Shown here one piece after another: positions 28,940-40,365 of a stretch of 64,000 bases of DNA (within the stretch, counting starts at the first letter, position 1; each line of letters begins with the position of its first letter). The position numbers were made by a program, and so were the translations under genes. This DNA comes from Pomphorhynchus laevis (Eukaryota > Acanthocephala > Palaeacanthocephala > Echinorhynchida > Pomphorhynchidae). The stretch is from positions 62,001 to 126,000 of the forward strand of contig WNNJ02003430.1 of assembly GCA_012934845.2 (NCBI GenBank). The letters run 5' to 3'. The notes beneath the pieces are model-generated. The model was given only the letters and a program-made list of their open reading frames with translations. It searched no databases and was not told the DNA's origin.

Positions 28940-31015
28940 GTTCAGTAAATGAGAATCGAGAAGCCAGTATAAGACCTATATATGCATATCGACTGAACAT
29001 CTGCAAATGGGAACAATTGAACGAGAATACGTCATATGTAGATAAACGACTACCAGATCTAAATTTGACAACCTTTCGAAATATTCACAACAAGAGAGTT
29101 ATATTTACATTAGGAGCGTTATATTTATATTATTTACATTAAGGTCTAACAAACTTAATACTAAATATTTTCAGGAGCTCTTAAGTAAATCGCTGGATCG
29201 TCTGCTTACATAAGAAACTCAAGACTGGTCGATAAAGGTTGAAAAATCGATCCAGACTGGTTAAAAATTGTTTTGATTCAAAATTGTTTTTAACTATCAG
29301 ATCGAGCTTTCAGAAGATTCAGCTTTCATATCAAGCTTTGCGCTTCAAGATTCGTTATTCGCAATTCAAGATTCGACACAAAGAGGTTGAGCAATCGGTT
29401 GAATGGTAGTTTGTCTGAATCGAATTTTCTCCATGTTTAAAGGTCATCACTCCCTTTGTATAATCATCGCAGATACTTCCAGTATAATTTTTGTGGCCTG
29501 TTATTTTGAACCCACGATGTCATCAGCCGATATCATATATGAGCTATCAGCATTTTCATCTTTTTTTAATGCAAAGAATAGTCATAATCTTGATTGATTT
29601 CAATGCCCGATATGAACTTCCCGTCCCTTCTAAATTAGAATGCATAATTGCATTCTTTAGTTCATTAGGTATTTATCTGCATGCCCAAACATAATCTACA
29701 TTTATTTGTTTATCTAAAAAGAGTTCAATTGACCTCGTGTTTTCAAACATTGAGACTGTATCAACCGCATTATCATTTGTTTTCCCGTGGAGAATAATTC
29801 GGAAATGTAGACCACTCTATATAATGATTTCTTTACTCAAACCCATAGAGTGCGTTATATTAGTGATACCTATTAACCAATTGAGTCGAATTGTTGATAT
29901 CAGACAAATTAAACTTTATTGATTAATTTCGGCCAGATTCATGTTTCTTTTTAACCAAATGGATGATACGATTGTACAAAATTGTATTCTCCAATCGTGT
30001 ATAGAAGATAATCGGAGGTTTCGAACTCCCTTTTTGTTATGGAAGAACCCTGAACTAGTAAAACTAAGGTCAAAGTTAAACACTTTGTGCGGAGAAATTT
30101 ATAAGGGCAATTTGAAGCGTATAGAATTTTCGGAATTTATGAAGGAATTCTGAGAAAAACTCAGAGGTTTTAGAATTAGTGCGGAACCATTAGAGAAATG
30201 AATACTAAATATCCCCTGTACATGCTTAATGCCTTAAAAATTGTATTTTTTCTAAGAATGGAATTGCAAGACCAGTAAATATATCAGTAGAGGCATGGAA
30301 AACACACATGACTATGATTTTAGCCCCACCTTGTTTGCATGAAAATTGATTCGTTATAGCTCTCCAGAAGACTCTACGCTAGAATATATTAATCTCTTGA
30401 ATGTCGAATTTACGTTACGGATGAAGTATATTTTGTGCTGCAAAGCTTAAAAATCATAAATCAATATGATTTGATGGATTATTAAGTGAAGATATTAAAT
30501 CAACTTTAGAAGACTTCGCTTTTTATTTTCAAGGCAGTCCTTTCTGGCAATAGGTTCCCCTCTCAATGGAAAAGAGTGATAATAAAGATGTTATTTAAAA
30601 GAAAAGATGATTTGAAATGCTTTCATAACTGGGGGACTAAAAACTGTTTTCCTTTGTAGTTAATATCCGTCTTATCACCTACACCAATAATATGTTGCCA
30701 CATGAATAATACGATTTCAGATTTGGGCATTCGACGGAGGGGTCACTCTTAAAATAGCGGCAAGCATTTTTTACGCGAAATTAGAGAGGCGCTCTTTATA
30801 CGTTGCTTTTGTCGACTTCATAAAGGCCTTTGATTCGGGTCATCGTGATCTATTATTAAGAAAAGTCAAGCATTTGAGTAAACTATGCGGATCAATCTCC
30901 AATGTAATCCATGAAGTACTTGCTCACCACGAACATTGCGTATACAATGACATTCAATACTCAAAATATTTTATGAAATCAAACGGTGTTCCGCAAGGTG
31001 ACCATTTGAATTCAT
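28940..31015 (+). mobile_element. Degenerate APE-type LINE
   Basis: Pieces of an endonuclease (IIFVACYFEPTMSSADIIYE near 29484; DFNARYELP near 29598; KKSSIDLVFSNIE near 29716) are followed far downstream by RT blocks: YVAFVDFIKAFDSGHRDLLL (near 30800) and KSNGVPQGDHLN (near 30978). Order and spacing fit one old LINE with many breaks, cut off just after the GVPQGD block where a minus-strand REL-type copy begins. The clade is not resolved. Confidence 0.7.
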
Positions 31016-31082
31016 TAATAATATTAATAATAATATTTGTTCCTTAACATTTTATTTATTTAATCAAATTTACATAATAAAC

Positions 31083-31650
31083 GGGTCCCCTCAAATAGGC
31101 CCGATACATGCTTTTAAAGTTTCCCTAGATAAATTCTTTCAAACTAAATTTCATTAGATATTGTCTGCGATGCCTTCCCATTCTTGTAAGTAGATCTGAC
31201 TGATCTAATATACATTGAAGCAGCAATAGAAAGGTTGCGAATCAGCAGAGCCTGTAATAATGTTATACATTTGTAGTATTTTTTCACCTTTCTTACGAGC
31301 AAATTGCTTGCCAATTGCTTTTAGAATAAAATCGGAGTTTTCTAATCCTCCAATGCTTAATATGATTACCCGCATAAAAATCCCTTTGTCGATCTGGGAT
31401 ACACGTTCACCATATTTCGCGTATTTTCGGTTTTCGTGATAAGAGTAACATGATTGTCGAGATATAATATTGAATGATGACAGAACATTAAAGATTGATA
31501 CGTCCAAAAAGACCGTTCAGTACGTTCTCCCAATAATCCTTGACATGCTACATCGAGTCTTTCGCTGTTGTCGATTGTCTTTGTGTTGTTATAAAATGTC
31601 ATACCATTCGACAAAATTCGGCATTTATATAAAAAATGGTGTTGCTTCAT
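31083..31650 (-). mobile_element. REL-type retroelement 3' end (copy D)
   Basis: Minus-strand frames give SERLDVACQGLLGERTERSF and MDVSIFNV, then YHENRKYAKYGERVSQIDKG and LKAIGKQFARKKGE. This is the C-terminal nuclease-like domain of copies A-C, with RLD, D and E-X-K positions kept. It ends in the signature GGGCCTATTTGAGGGGACCC (31102-31083) and an AT-rich tail. 5'-truncated, a few breaks. Confidence 0.8.
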
Positions 31651-31689
31651 AGACTGGACTTCGATTCACGACTTTCAGTCACTATGTCA

Positions 31690-31870
31690 CTTTTAGGTGA
31701 TTACTTTAGCATCGAAATGATGAGTACCCGGCAACACTCATCAGCAGAATGAAGTACCCACTTATCGTTTAAGTTGCCTGTGTGACATTGTAAATAAAGG
31801 CGTTTCCGACACTTAGCTTAATTGACTGAGGCTTACGCTCTTTACCAGATCGAATTGATGTGTGGGTCAC
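31690..31870 (-). repeat. Short repeat with permuted hammerhead-like module
   Basis: Shares TGACATTGTRAA and TTTCCGACA-YTTAGCTTAA words with 61319-61390. On the minus strand GGCAAC (31778-31773) and CTGATGA (31744-31738) + GT + GTTGCC (31735-31730) give a paired stem flanking the core, although the GAAA box is degenerate. It looks like a member of the same small-element group as those at 60.5 and 61.3 kb. Confidence 0.45.
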
Positions 31871-32179
31871 ACACTTGCTGTTCTAATTCATGATCATTAG
31901 ATGAAATGTGTACATTGCATTCAAATATAAAATTGAAATTCGAATCTAATGCATTTCAAGAACAAAAGCAATAATTATTGAACAATAAAGTTCAACGATA
32001 AAAATAAAAAATTGCGTTTTACACCAAAATACTACCTCAAATAGCTATTAAAATATAGCATTGTGTTACAACTTAAGCTACACATCAAAACTACAAAAGC
32101 TAACTAAAGAAATATTACCGTTTTATTTTAAAAAGAAATTTAATATTCTAAAAATTCTTAAAAGAAATTAGTTTAAGCT

Positions 32180-32188
32180 TTTATTAAA
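32180..32188 (+). promoter_or_regulatory. TATA-like box of the U6 gene
   Basis: TTTATTAAA centred about 23 bp upstream of the U6 start, where metazoan U6 genes carry the TATA element that selects RNA polymerase III. A proximal sequence element was not identified with confidence. Confidence 0.45.
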
Positions 32189-32206
32189 CACAGAAGTGCC
32201 ATCGCC

Positions 32207-32223
32207 GTACAAGCTTCGGCTGT

Positions 32224-32263
<40 letters not shown>

Positions 32264-32313
32264 GGCCCCTGCGCAAGGATGACACGCAAAATCGTGAAGC
32301 GTTCCATATTTTT
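32207..32313 (+). ncRNA. U6: U6 spliceosomal snRNA
   Basis: Complete U6: 5' hairpin GTAC-AAGCTTCGGCT-GTAC, then ATATACTAAAATTGGAACGA and TACAGAGAAGATTAGCATGG (the ACAGAGA box pairs with the 5' splice site; AGC-bearing U2/U4 helix region), then CCCCTGCGCAAGGATGACAC, GCAAAATCGTGAAGCGTTCC and a terminal T tract. It acts in the catalytic core of the spliceosome. The body matches the animal consensus with no change in the ACAGAGA or AGC boxes, and the 5' stem shows compensated bases, so it looks functional rather than a retro-pseudogene. Polymerase III termination is expected at the T run. Confidence 0.95.
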
Positions 32314-32599
32314 GCATAATTTTTCCATTGATTTAAATTACACATTCAGGTTTTAAATAACCGGGTTAAAATATGCTCTGTGTAATGCTTCAATTCTTAA
32401 ATTAAAGATATAATTTGTATTGTAAAAATGCAATAACGTAGATTTTGATGACACTTTATATATTATTGTATGCATTGTATTTTTACACAAAAAGACAATG
32501 TTATTGTAGAATATTTTAATTCATTTTAAAGTTAACTAAATATCGCTCTTTGTTTAAAAAATAATAATCATAATATAATCATTCCGCCACCCCGTTGTT

Positions 32600-34860
32600 C
32601 CCTGTACCGCCAGCTAGCTAAACTCGAAACTCGTATTGAACGAAAACTTGTGGATAGAGATGTGCGTGGCGCTGCTCGAGTTCTGTCCTGCGATCATACC
32701 ATAGTTCAGCCGACCCTGTTAATAATAAGTATTATCCGTTTAAAACATACTTCTTCTAGTCACCACACTTCAACACCCACAAAAGTGTATTTTCTAACTC
32801 GGCCGTTCTGAACATTACAGCGGAGTCATTCATTTCGGCGATCTAATCGTTACATCGCTCCTCCTGTGGACCTGATGGCATTAGTATCTTCCATTTATTG
32901 GATTTGCTCAATTCAACGTATGGTGCTCGGGAAATATTACTCTCTGCACTTTGTGGGGTTACGCAACTGCTGTTAAACGGGCAAGTACTTGAAACGATAT
33001 GTTTATTTTTGAATCTAGGCCTTTTGGCCTTTTGAAAAAAAGTGGAATACAACCTATTGCAGTCGGCTTCACTATCCGACACATAGCAGCTCAGCTGGCA
33101 AACCGGTTCGCCACTAAGCCTCGCCTGACTAAGTTTTTGCCAAACAAGTTCGGAATTAAGGTTATAAGCGGTCTAGAATCTGCTGTTCACGCGTTCAAAG
33201 ATTTCCACACGGGATCAAAGGAGACGAAAGCACTTTGTTGAATCTCGACTTCAGCACCGAGTTTTAAGCCCTCAGCCGCGGAGCAATGTTTGCAGCGATA
33301 GAAAGAAATCGTCCCAGAAATAGCGTGTTTCGTTAGGACAGCTTATAACTGTGCTATATGTATGGTTTTCGGTGATCACTTCGTCTAGTCGATCAACGGA
33401 GTACAGCAGTTGCCAATTGGGACCCCCTTCTCTTCTCAATTACAGTTATTGATCTGACGCATTCTTTGAATTGGCCTTTCATCTCTGCTATATGGACGAT
33501 TGTTCGATTTACCATCCGGAACATACGCTATTGACGAAATTATTGTGCCCAATCAAGACGACGGCGAACACATTTTGTCTATGCTACCAGGTGCTAAAGT
33601 AGTTTAACCGGCTTCAGCAACAGTATTCGGTGCCCCTATCGACGAACTGGCTTGCATCGATGCACCTATCTAGCTTGATTTGTGCGGTGAGTGCTTAACA
33701 CAATTATCTCGGCATGATGTGTTTTTTTCTATTATGGCACTGCCTGACGCTGCCCAGGATCAATTACCTTCTTCGATTATCCCCTTGTTTCCTCAGTAGC
33801 AACCTCGCCAACTTCGACGTGAAAGTTCGATTCATTTTGTACAAAGTTCAGTTAACATTCAGCTCTCTGATTACGCGTGAAGGCAAGCGTCACTTCATGT
33901 GAATGTGGGCGGACCAGGGATGTATCAAACGAACGATATAGCGAAGCCGGCCATCTGGTACTTTGTAATATCCACCAACGCTCCTGTCCTATTCATTATT
34001 CGGCCCAATCTTGCCGTTCCTACTGCCGAACTGAATCCAGATTATGTTTGTGCATTTGATATGTGGACTTTAAAATTTGGCGACTCGATTCCTTCGTATC
34101 TTACATCCCAAAATCTAAGGAATCGACCGTTTATGAGACCGCTTTCGCAAATATGTTTGACGCTACACGCACCCAAGCTGCGTCGAGCTTCGACGAATGA
34201 AGCTAGTGCTTTCATCCACACCTTGTCAATCACCTTTGTAGGCACAGGAGTAGATGACGGCTCGATAAGCATTGCAATTTATCTCTGCCTCGGTATTGAG
34301 ACGTAGACAGCTTTCAAATGCGCATGCAAAAAATTACCAATGAATCGGGTAGATACGGCTTGGATTGCTGTAAAGTAAAAACCTGTTTCAGCAGGCACGT
34401 CAGTGTAAACTGGCTTATCCGCATAGCTCTGGATGTTACTGGGTTCCCGTTTCGCCTCGAGCCGACAGGACTGTCACGATCCAATGGAAAGCGGTTCGAT
34501 GGAGCAACGTTAGTACCTTGGCAAAATTGTCAACTGCTCGTGTCGGACTTCACTTGCCCGAACACGCTTTCTCCTAGCCACGTGGCTATGACGTCGATGG
34601 TTGCGGATCAGTTGCTAGTACGGCTGAGCAGGCCAAACGAGCTAAATATAGCGGCTTTGACAAACACGATTATTATGTTGCACTTATTGCTATTGGCACA
34701 TTGGTCTCGATCGGACAGGATACTTAATTTGAACAACTCAGGAGCATCAAGTGGCCAGGTTTTTATGTAGCGCCTGAATGCTAATGTACAACGAGGAAAT
34801 GCTGCGTGCGTGCTCGAGGCAGTACACGACAATCACCTTACTGTTTTTTAGATTTGTGTA
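32600..34860 (+). mobile_element. Non-LTR-type element of a sister family (copy F), degraded
   Basis: Pieces in order: DVRGAARVLSCD (near 32660), SCGPDGISIFHLLDLL (near 32865), IQPIAVGFTIRHIAAQLANR (33052 on), LESAVHAFKDF (near 33172), LNLDF. A post-RT block follows (HILSMLPGAKVV, FGAPIDE, near 33570-33650). The C-terminal segment is LEPTGLSRSNGKRFDGATLV, PWQNCQLLVSDFTCPNTLSP, SHVAMTSMVADQL (34455-34610), whose R-x-D-G ... D-F-T layout is nuclease-like. It has many breaks. The domain order is like copies A-C but the sequence is clearly a different family; I know similar proteins from other invertebrate genomes only as uncharacterised RT genes. Confidence 0.75.
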
Positions 34861-35099
34861 TTTCAATTTGTGAATTCTATAATTGATCCGGTTCTGTAGA
34901 CTATTTGACGAAATCATAATTATTTTTCATAAGATTATATTTTGATGATAGCATAAGTTGTTGAGATATCGGATGACATTTGCTATAATGACGCTAATGA
35001 TGGCAGATTAAATCGAAATATCGAAAAATGCAATTTTAGCAATATGAATTGAATGATGTTTGAAATTCTGTTCATGATACTAGCAGCAGCTAGCGAAAT

Positions 35100-35470
35100 A
35101 GATTAGCTAACTGTGCATATATCTTTATAATTTTTATTTATTATATGTATTTAAATAAATAAAATATTTTTAAAAATAAATAATTATAAAAAATGAATAA
35201 TAAAAAATTAAATCTTAAATAAAGTTCTAAAATAAAAGTCAATTTTTATGAATTGACTAATAAATAGTAGACGATGCATTTGGGTAAATAACGGTCATCA
35301 GGAGGAACTGCTTTGTTATCAGGTTTCGGCACCTATTCTTCGACCCAATATAGCAGCGGGACCAAATACATGCTAATAACTTATTTCGTTTGATGAAATT
35401 TGATTATATAGTGTACCTTATTATAATAATTAAATCATATAGTAAATATAGTAAATATAATATAGTAAAT
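35100..35470 (+). repeat. Dispersed hairpin repeat, near full copy
   Basis: Begins in AT-rich body sequence and has GGTCATCAGGAGGAACTGCT, TTGTTATCAGGTTTCGGCAC, CCAATATAGCAGCGGGACCA and ACATGCTAATAACTTATTTC. Confidence 0.7.
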
Positions 35471-35579
35471 CATTTATTATTAATCCATAAGATAATAATA
35501 AGAGAGTATATTTTGAAATTTTTTGTTTGGTTTTATTTTTATAGTACACTTTTGTTTTTTCCATATAAAAACACGTTCT

Positions 35580-35995
35580 AATGACGTATTTCCTATAACT
35601 AAATTCCATTATCTAGTATCTTATTCTAATACAAAAGCGTATTATTTACTATCCATCCAAAAAAATTTCAATTTATAAGTTTAAATTTATTTTTTATATT
35701 TATTTTTTATATTATTGTGCTGATTTATATATTTAACGATTTCTATTTCGTTAAATTTTCATTATATTTTTATAGTAACCAAGTTTAAAATATGTATCTA
35801 TTAAATTATTTCATTATTTTCTATCAGGTTTCGGCCCCTAACTCCTCTACCCAACATAGCAGCGGGGCCAAATACATGCTAATGATGTATTTCCTCTGAA
35901 ATAACTATCTAGTATCTTATTCTAATACAAAGTATATTATTTATTATCCATCCATAAAAATTTGCCACTTAATAGTTTAAATTTATTCTTTATAT
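35580..35995 (+). repeat. Dispersed hairpin repeat pieces mixed with Penelope-like scrap
   Basis: The tail module (GACGTATTTCCT..TAATACAAA) occurs at about 35583-35680 and again at 35878-35945. The core TATCAGGTTTCGGCCCCTAA ... CCCAACATAGCAGCGGGGCC sits at 35823-35870. Between them (about 35730-35820) is a partial copy of the Penelope-like RT scrap found at 36010 and 37508. Confidence 0.55.
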
Positions 35996-36009
35996 TATTG
36001 TGCTGATTT

Positions 36010-36430
36010 ATATATTTTACTATTTTCTGTTTGATGTTATTTTTATAGTAACCTAGTTTAAAATATGTATCTATTAAATTATTTAAATGATTTTCAAGAA
36101 AGCCAATATCATTACATATTGTTGCAATTCTTAAAATTTCATCATTTCATATATTATATTTTATATTATATGGTATGCATGAATGCTCATGCAAAAATAT
36201 GTTTCTTGTAAATTTAAATATGTCATCTTTACGATATAAATTAATAGTAGTTTTAGTAGTTTTTTTATATTTTGTTGATTTATTTTTTCTGTTTGATCAT
36301 GTACTTTTTAATGTATTATATTTAATATTATATGGTATGCATGAATATTTAATATATTTAATATTAAATGTTATGCATGAATGTTCATGCAAAAATATGT
36401 TTCTGTTAAATTCAAATATGTCATCGTAAT
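36010..36430 (-). mobile_element. Penelope-like RT scrap (first copy)
   Basis: Minus-strand words NIFLHEHS-like, YNI, NHLNNLID and YFKLGYYKNNIK are shared with 37500-37750, about 95% alike by eye over 230 bp. A second, shorter repetition of the CATGCAAAAATATGTTTC module lies at 36360-36425. Broken fossil. Confidence 0.6.
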
Positions 36431-36844
36431 TATCTAAATTAATAATAGTCATCTTTAATAAAGATAAGTGAGCTGAGTGAAATGTTGAAAGGTGTCGGAG
36501 TAAATGTTGAGTGCTTTCGTTAAAGAGATATATTGTGGGCTACTAATTTCATTTACTAATGTTCGAGATAATAGAAATAATTAGTTTATAAAGTCATTGA
36601 TAAATTTTGATGGCCTAGTTTTGTATAACAAATATTATTTATTAATATACTAAATTATTTATTTTAAATTATTATATTTATCATAAACATGATACATTTA
36701 CATTACACAGCCTTATTGTATTAGGCAGACATGTAGTTAGATCAGTGTTGTCAGATTTAAATGGCTAAAAGTAGCTTAAAATTGTTCAAAATTAGTAGCT
36801 CCTTTCAAAATAGCCGAGAACACCTTAAGAAAATTTGTCCTTAG

Positions 36845-37260
36845 AACAAATCAAATAAGCTAACTGAGTGTACGTATTTTATATTGCAAATTGAAAATAA
36901 TGCAAAATAAGAGTTAAATAGTTAAATAATGAAAAATTAATTAATAATAAATAATTAGAAATCATTGCTTTGAGATTTTATATAACTAATATCAAGTTTA
37001 AAAAATTGAAATTTAAAATAAAAGTCAGTTTTTATCGATTTACTAATAAATAATAGTAGTTGTATCAGAATATGGATTAGAGGTCATCAAGAAGAACTGA
37101 TATGCTATCAGGTTTCGACCCAACAAAGCAGCGGGGCCAAACACGTGCTAATGACGTATTTCCTTTAATAAAATTTGTTTACTTAGTATTACATTCTAAT
37201 ACAAAGTATATTATTTATTATTCATCCATAAAAATTTTCCGCTAATGATTTTAAATTTAT
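36845..37260 (+). repeat. Dispersed hairpin repeat, full-length copy
   Basis: Head ATAAGCTAACTGAGTGTACG, AT-rich body, ATGGATTAGAGGTCATCAAG, GGTTTCGACCCAACAAAGCA, GCGGGGCCAAACACGTGCTA, ATGACGTATTTCCTTTAATA, and the tail ATTATTTATTATTCATCCAT. Confidence 0.75.
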
Positions 37261-37369
37261 TTTTAATATTATTGTGTTGATTTATATATTTTACTATTTT
37301 CTTTTTTGTTATTTTTTGTTAAATTTTTCTTTTCTGATATTTCAAGAAAATTTATGTGTTCTAGCTGTG

Positions 37370-37410
37370 TTTTAACCGCGGACATCGATAATGTTCGCGG
37401 TTAGCGAACA
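37370..37410. repeat. Small GC-rich hairpin AACCGCGGA / TTCGCGGTT
   Basis: AACCGCGGA (37373-37381) faces TTCGCGGTT (37395-37403). It stands out in AT-rich DNA. Directly before it (37346-37367) is a 22-bp match to the 5' region of copy C (13281-13302). Confidence 0.55.
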
Positions 37411-37499
37411 AAATATCGAAGAAATATTCAATTTCTTTTTTCTGGGAATGTCATTTAGATACAAAAATAATTATTCCCCCCAGAATGTCTCATTCCGAT

Positions 37500-38170
37500 T
37501 CAAATTATTATTTTCTGTTTGATGTTATTTTTATAGTAACCTAGTTTAAAATATGTATCTATTAAATTATTTAAATGATTTTGAAGAAAGCCAATATCGT
37601 TACAAATTGTTGCAATTCTTAAAATTTCATTATTTAATGTATTATATTTTATATTATATGGTATGCATGAATGCTCATGCAAAAATATGTTTCTTGTAAA
37701 TTTAAATATGTCATCTTTACGATATAAATTAATAAGTAGTTTTTAGTTAATGTTAATTTAATGTTCATATCTAAATATACACCTTCTTTAAAAGTGTATA
37801 GCATAAGGCTTTCTGGATAAATTTGTTCACTAATTGAATAAAAATTGTTAGAGTTAAACACACATACATCATCAATATATCGAAACATATATTTTATATC
37901 TTTATATAATTTAGATTTATTTTTAAATCTAAATGGAGAAATTTATAGTCTACAAAATTTAATTCATATTCTATAAAGCTTAAAAATAAGTCAGCTATAA
38001 TTGGGCTACTATTACCTCCAATTAAAACACCTTTTGTTTGTCTAATTATAGACGTCTCTTTGATTTATTATGATATTTAAGGATTCTAATAATACATTTC
38101 ATCAATATATTTATATTTACTTGATGATTTAATTTTTATTATATATGCGTTATAGTTATTATAGCATATG
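37500..38170 (-). mobile_element. Penelope-like RT fragment with catalytic box (type 2)
   Basis: Minus order: GVLIGGNSSPIIADLFLSF (near 38035-37980), the RT block of the GIPMGTN type; MFRYIDDVCVFNSNNF (37888 down), the catalytic YIDD box; YLDMNIKL; then HEHSCIPYNIKYNTLNNEIL and the tail NHLNNLIDTYFKLGYY. This RT type is the partner of GIY-YIG domains like that at 11991-13150. A broken fossil with several breaks. Confidence 0.75.
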
Positions 38171-38194
38171 TATGTGTTTTTCCGAATATAAGGT

Positions 38195-38280
38195 TAATTA
38201 ATTTTTCTAGCGCTTCTCTAAATCTAAATTTAGAAACACTAGATTTAGCGCTTCTCTAAATCTAGTGTTTTTATATAATT
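38195..38280. repeat. Short direct repeat GCGCTTCTCTAAATCTA
   Basis: AGCGCTTCTCTAAATCTA occurs twice (about 38210 and 38248) around the mirror words AGAAACACTAG and CTAGTGTTT. A small local rearrangement. Confidence 0.5.
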
Positions 38281-38579
38281 TTGCATTATAGTTTTTTATT
38301 TATTAATATTTTATTCAATATTTTTTGAAGTGTTTTATACAAGTACTAGTTGTTTAAGATAGTTCAAACTTTAACAGCAACTACTTAACAATTATTAATT
38401 TTATTATTTAATTATTAAATTTTGATTTAGCATTAATATGTTTTGTTTATTTTATAATTATATTAAATACGTAGACTCAGTTAGCTGATTCAATTTAAAA
38501 TATGTGCTCTTATAAAAAATGTCTCAATAAAATTAGGTAGAAATATTGGATTTCTTTTGAAGAAAGCCAATACCATTAT

Positions 38580-39070
38580 ATAGTTTATATAAAGTTAAAA
38601 TCTAAATTCGAAATTTAGAAATAGAAAGCCAATACCATTATATTATTACCATTATATTTATAACAAGAACAATTGAGGATACCCGCAATCGTTCGATTCC
38701 TTTCATTTGTTCATCCAAAGCCTGCGTTATCATATTTATAAAGAGTCTACGTATTTTATTGTTCATAAATTAAAAATAATGCTTAATAGAATTCAAGTAA
38801 TAAAATAATAAATAATTAAATAATAAATAATAAATTAAATAATGCTTAATAGAATTCAAGTAATAAAATATTAAATAATTAAATAATAAATTACTGTTAT
38901 ATAATATTTTATAATTGAAATTTAGAAATAGAAAGCCAATACCATTATATTTGTATTTATATTATTACCATTATATTTATCAATATAATGGCATTATATT
39001 TTCACAAGAACAATCGGGGGTGACCCGCCGCAATTGTTCGATTTTCTTTACAATTGTTCATCCAATTTAT
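38580..39070. repeat. Local segmental duplication with inner tandem repeat
   Basis: AAATAGAAAGCCAATACCAT at about 38624 and 38924, and ACAAGAACAAT-G-GG...GTTCGATT...TTGTTCATCCAA at about 38655-38720 and 39000-39065, show a duplicated block with a 300-345 bp offset. Inside it TAATGCTTAATAGAATTCAA plus GTAATAAAAT is itself repeated (about 38777 and 38838). No coding function is supported for the 71-codon ORF at 39054-39269. Confidence 0.65.
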
Positions 39071-39269
39071 TGATATTGCATACGAAGATTTTGCTTGGAT
39101 AATTTTACATCATAGACAAAACGACAACAATTGTAAAACATACAAAGATGGAAACGCAAATGACATTAGAAAGGGAAACGGAAAAATAACTGAAAGAATA
39201 CTAGCAATGCTAACGGGCTATTCCGTTATTTCTTTCTATGTAAAGTTGAGCGGATACGACAACATATAG

Positions 39270-40320
39270 TTGATACGGCACTTGTTTTTCTTTTTAAGAT
39301 GGGCATTTCTGGAGATGGTATATTATCTGATTTATCTAAAAGTTGAATGTTTAAGTAATTAAACTGTAAGTGGATTTAAAAATTTACTTAAATCTAACTT
39401 TTGACAAAATTTAAAAATTTACTTATCTTATAAAAAGTTAAATAACCTTTTTAAATCTTTATTTATAGTTAAAGTTTAATACGTGATTAATACATGCATA
39501 TATACTTTAATACATGAATTAATATGCATTTAATATGTATTTCATACATATTTAATATTTATTGAATCTGTTTTTAGGCACGAGAAAAAATTTGTTGGAG
39601 TAAATTGTAACAACGTTTCGGTCAATCACAGTGACCCTTTTCAACTAGTCATTTAATAATGCCTAAAACCAGATTACATGACACACGAATGTAATTTTAA
39701 CAGAATAGTTATTGAATGTTGAAAAATGAATTATTTACTCATCGATATGAGTTTTTGATTAAATCAACATAAACTGTTTTTATAGTCACCTTTGAATAAC
39801 AACTTCACAATAAAATCCACGCAATAAAATGTCTAAAACTAATATACTGTATATTTGGGTTTCGTTGTTTTGTAAATTTATGTTTTGCTTTTCTATATTT
39901 AGGTTTTCCTTGTTCACCAATATTTCGCTGTTTTGTCGAATCGACAGATCCGGTAAATATAATCCGGATAGTATATAATGTATGTGTATTAATGCTGCAA
40001 AACTAATTTAAATACAATTCAAATTCTCGTTTATCTAAACTAATGCTGATCTGGAAAATTATATAATTTAAGGTTAAAATATTTTTATTACTTTCGTTTC
40101 AAGACAAAATTAGCTTAGCTAACCATTTAAAATGTAATGCATACGCCTTTTCTATTATTACGGCTATGATAAATTTTATTATTCAACGTAAGAATTAATT
40201 ATTACGCAATAAATTATGGAATAAAAATTACGTGTAACCTAATTTTGTCAGAGACAAAATAGAATATTTGTAAATTAAAATTTCTCTACAGTACAGAGGC
40301 GAGACATCAGAATCTAATTA
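39270..40320. other. AT-rich stretch, no gene seen
   Basis: No frame, repeat boundary or RNA was recognised. It may contain the 3' UTR and poly(A) region of the Tudor gene: AATAAA on the minus strand lies near 40170-40180. Confidence 0.45.
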
Positions 40321-40327
40321 GTAGACT

Positions 40328-40365
40328 TCAGAACCTAAAGTTTAGGAACAGCACATCTGTTTCTC
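40328..40365 (-). CDS. Possible last exon of the Tudor gene
   Basis: After a TTTATTAATAG acceptor the phase-matched frame reads ETDVLFLNFRF and a TGA stop at 40330-40328. It is too short to prove by itself. Confidence 0.35.

Noticed and set aside
29941-30153. 70-codon plus-strand ORF as a possible host gene
   Set aside because: It lies in frame order between endonuclease and RT pieces of a degraded LINE and reads like its linker.
36175-36429. 84-codon plus-strand ORF with two similar halves
   Set aside because: Antisense shadow of duplicated Penelope-like RT scraps; the internal likeness comes from the DNA repeat.
39054-39269. 71-codon plus-strand ORF
   Set aside because: No recognisable motif, overlaps a local duplication, and length is within chance for this composition.
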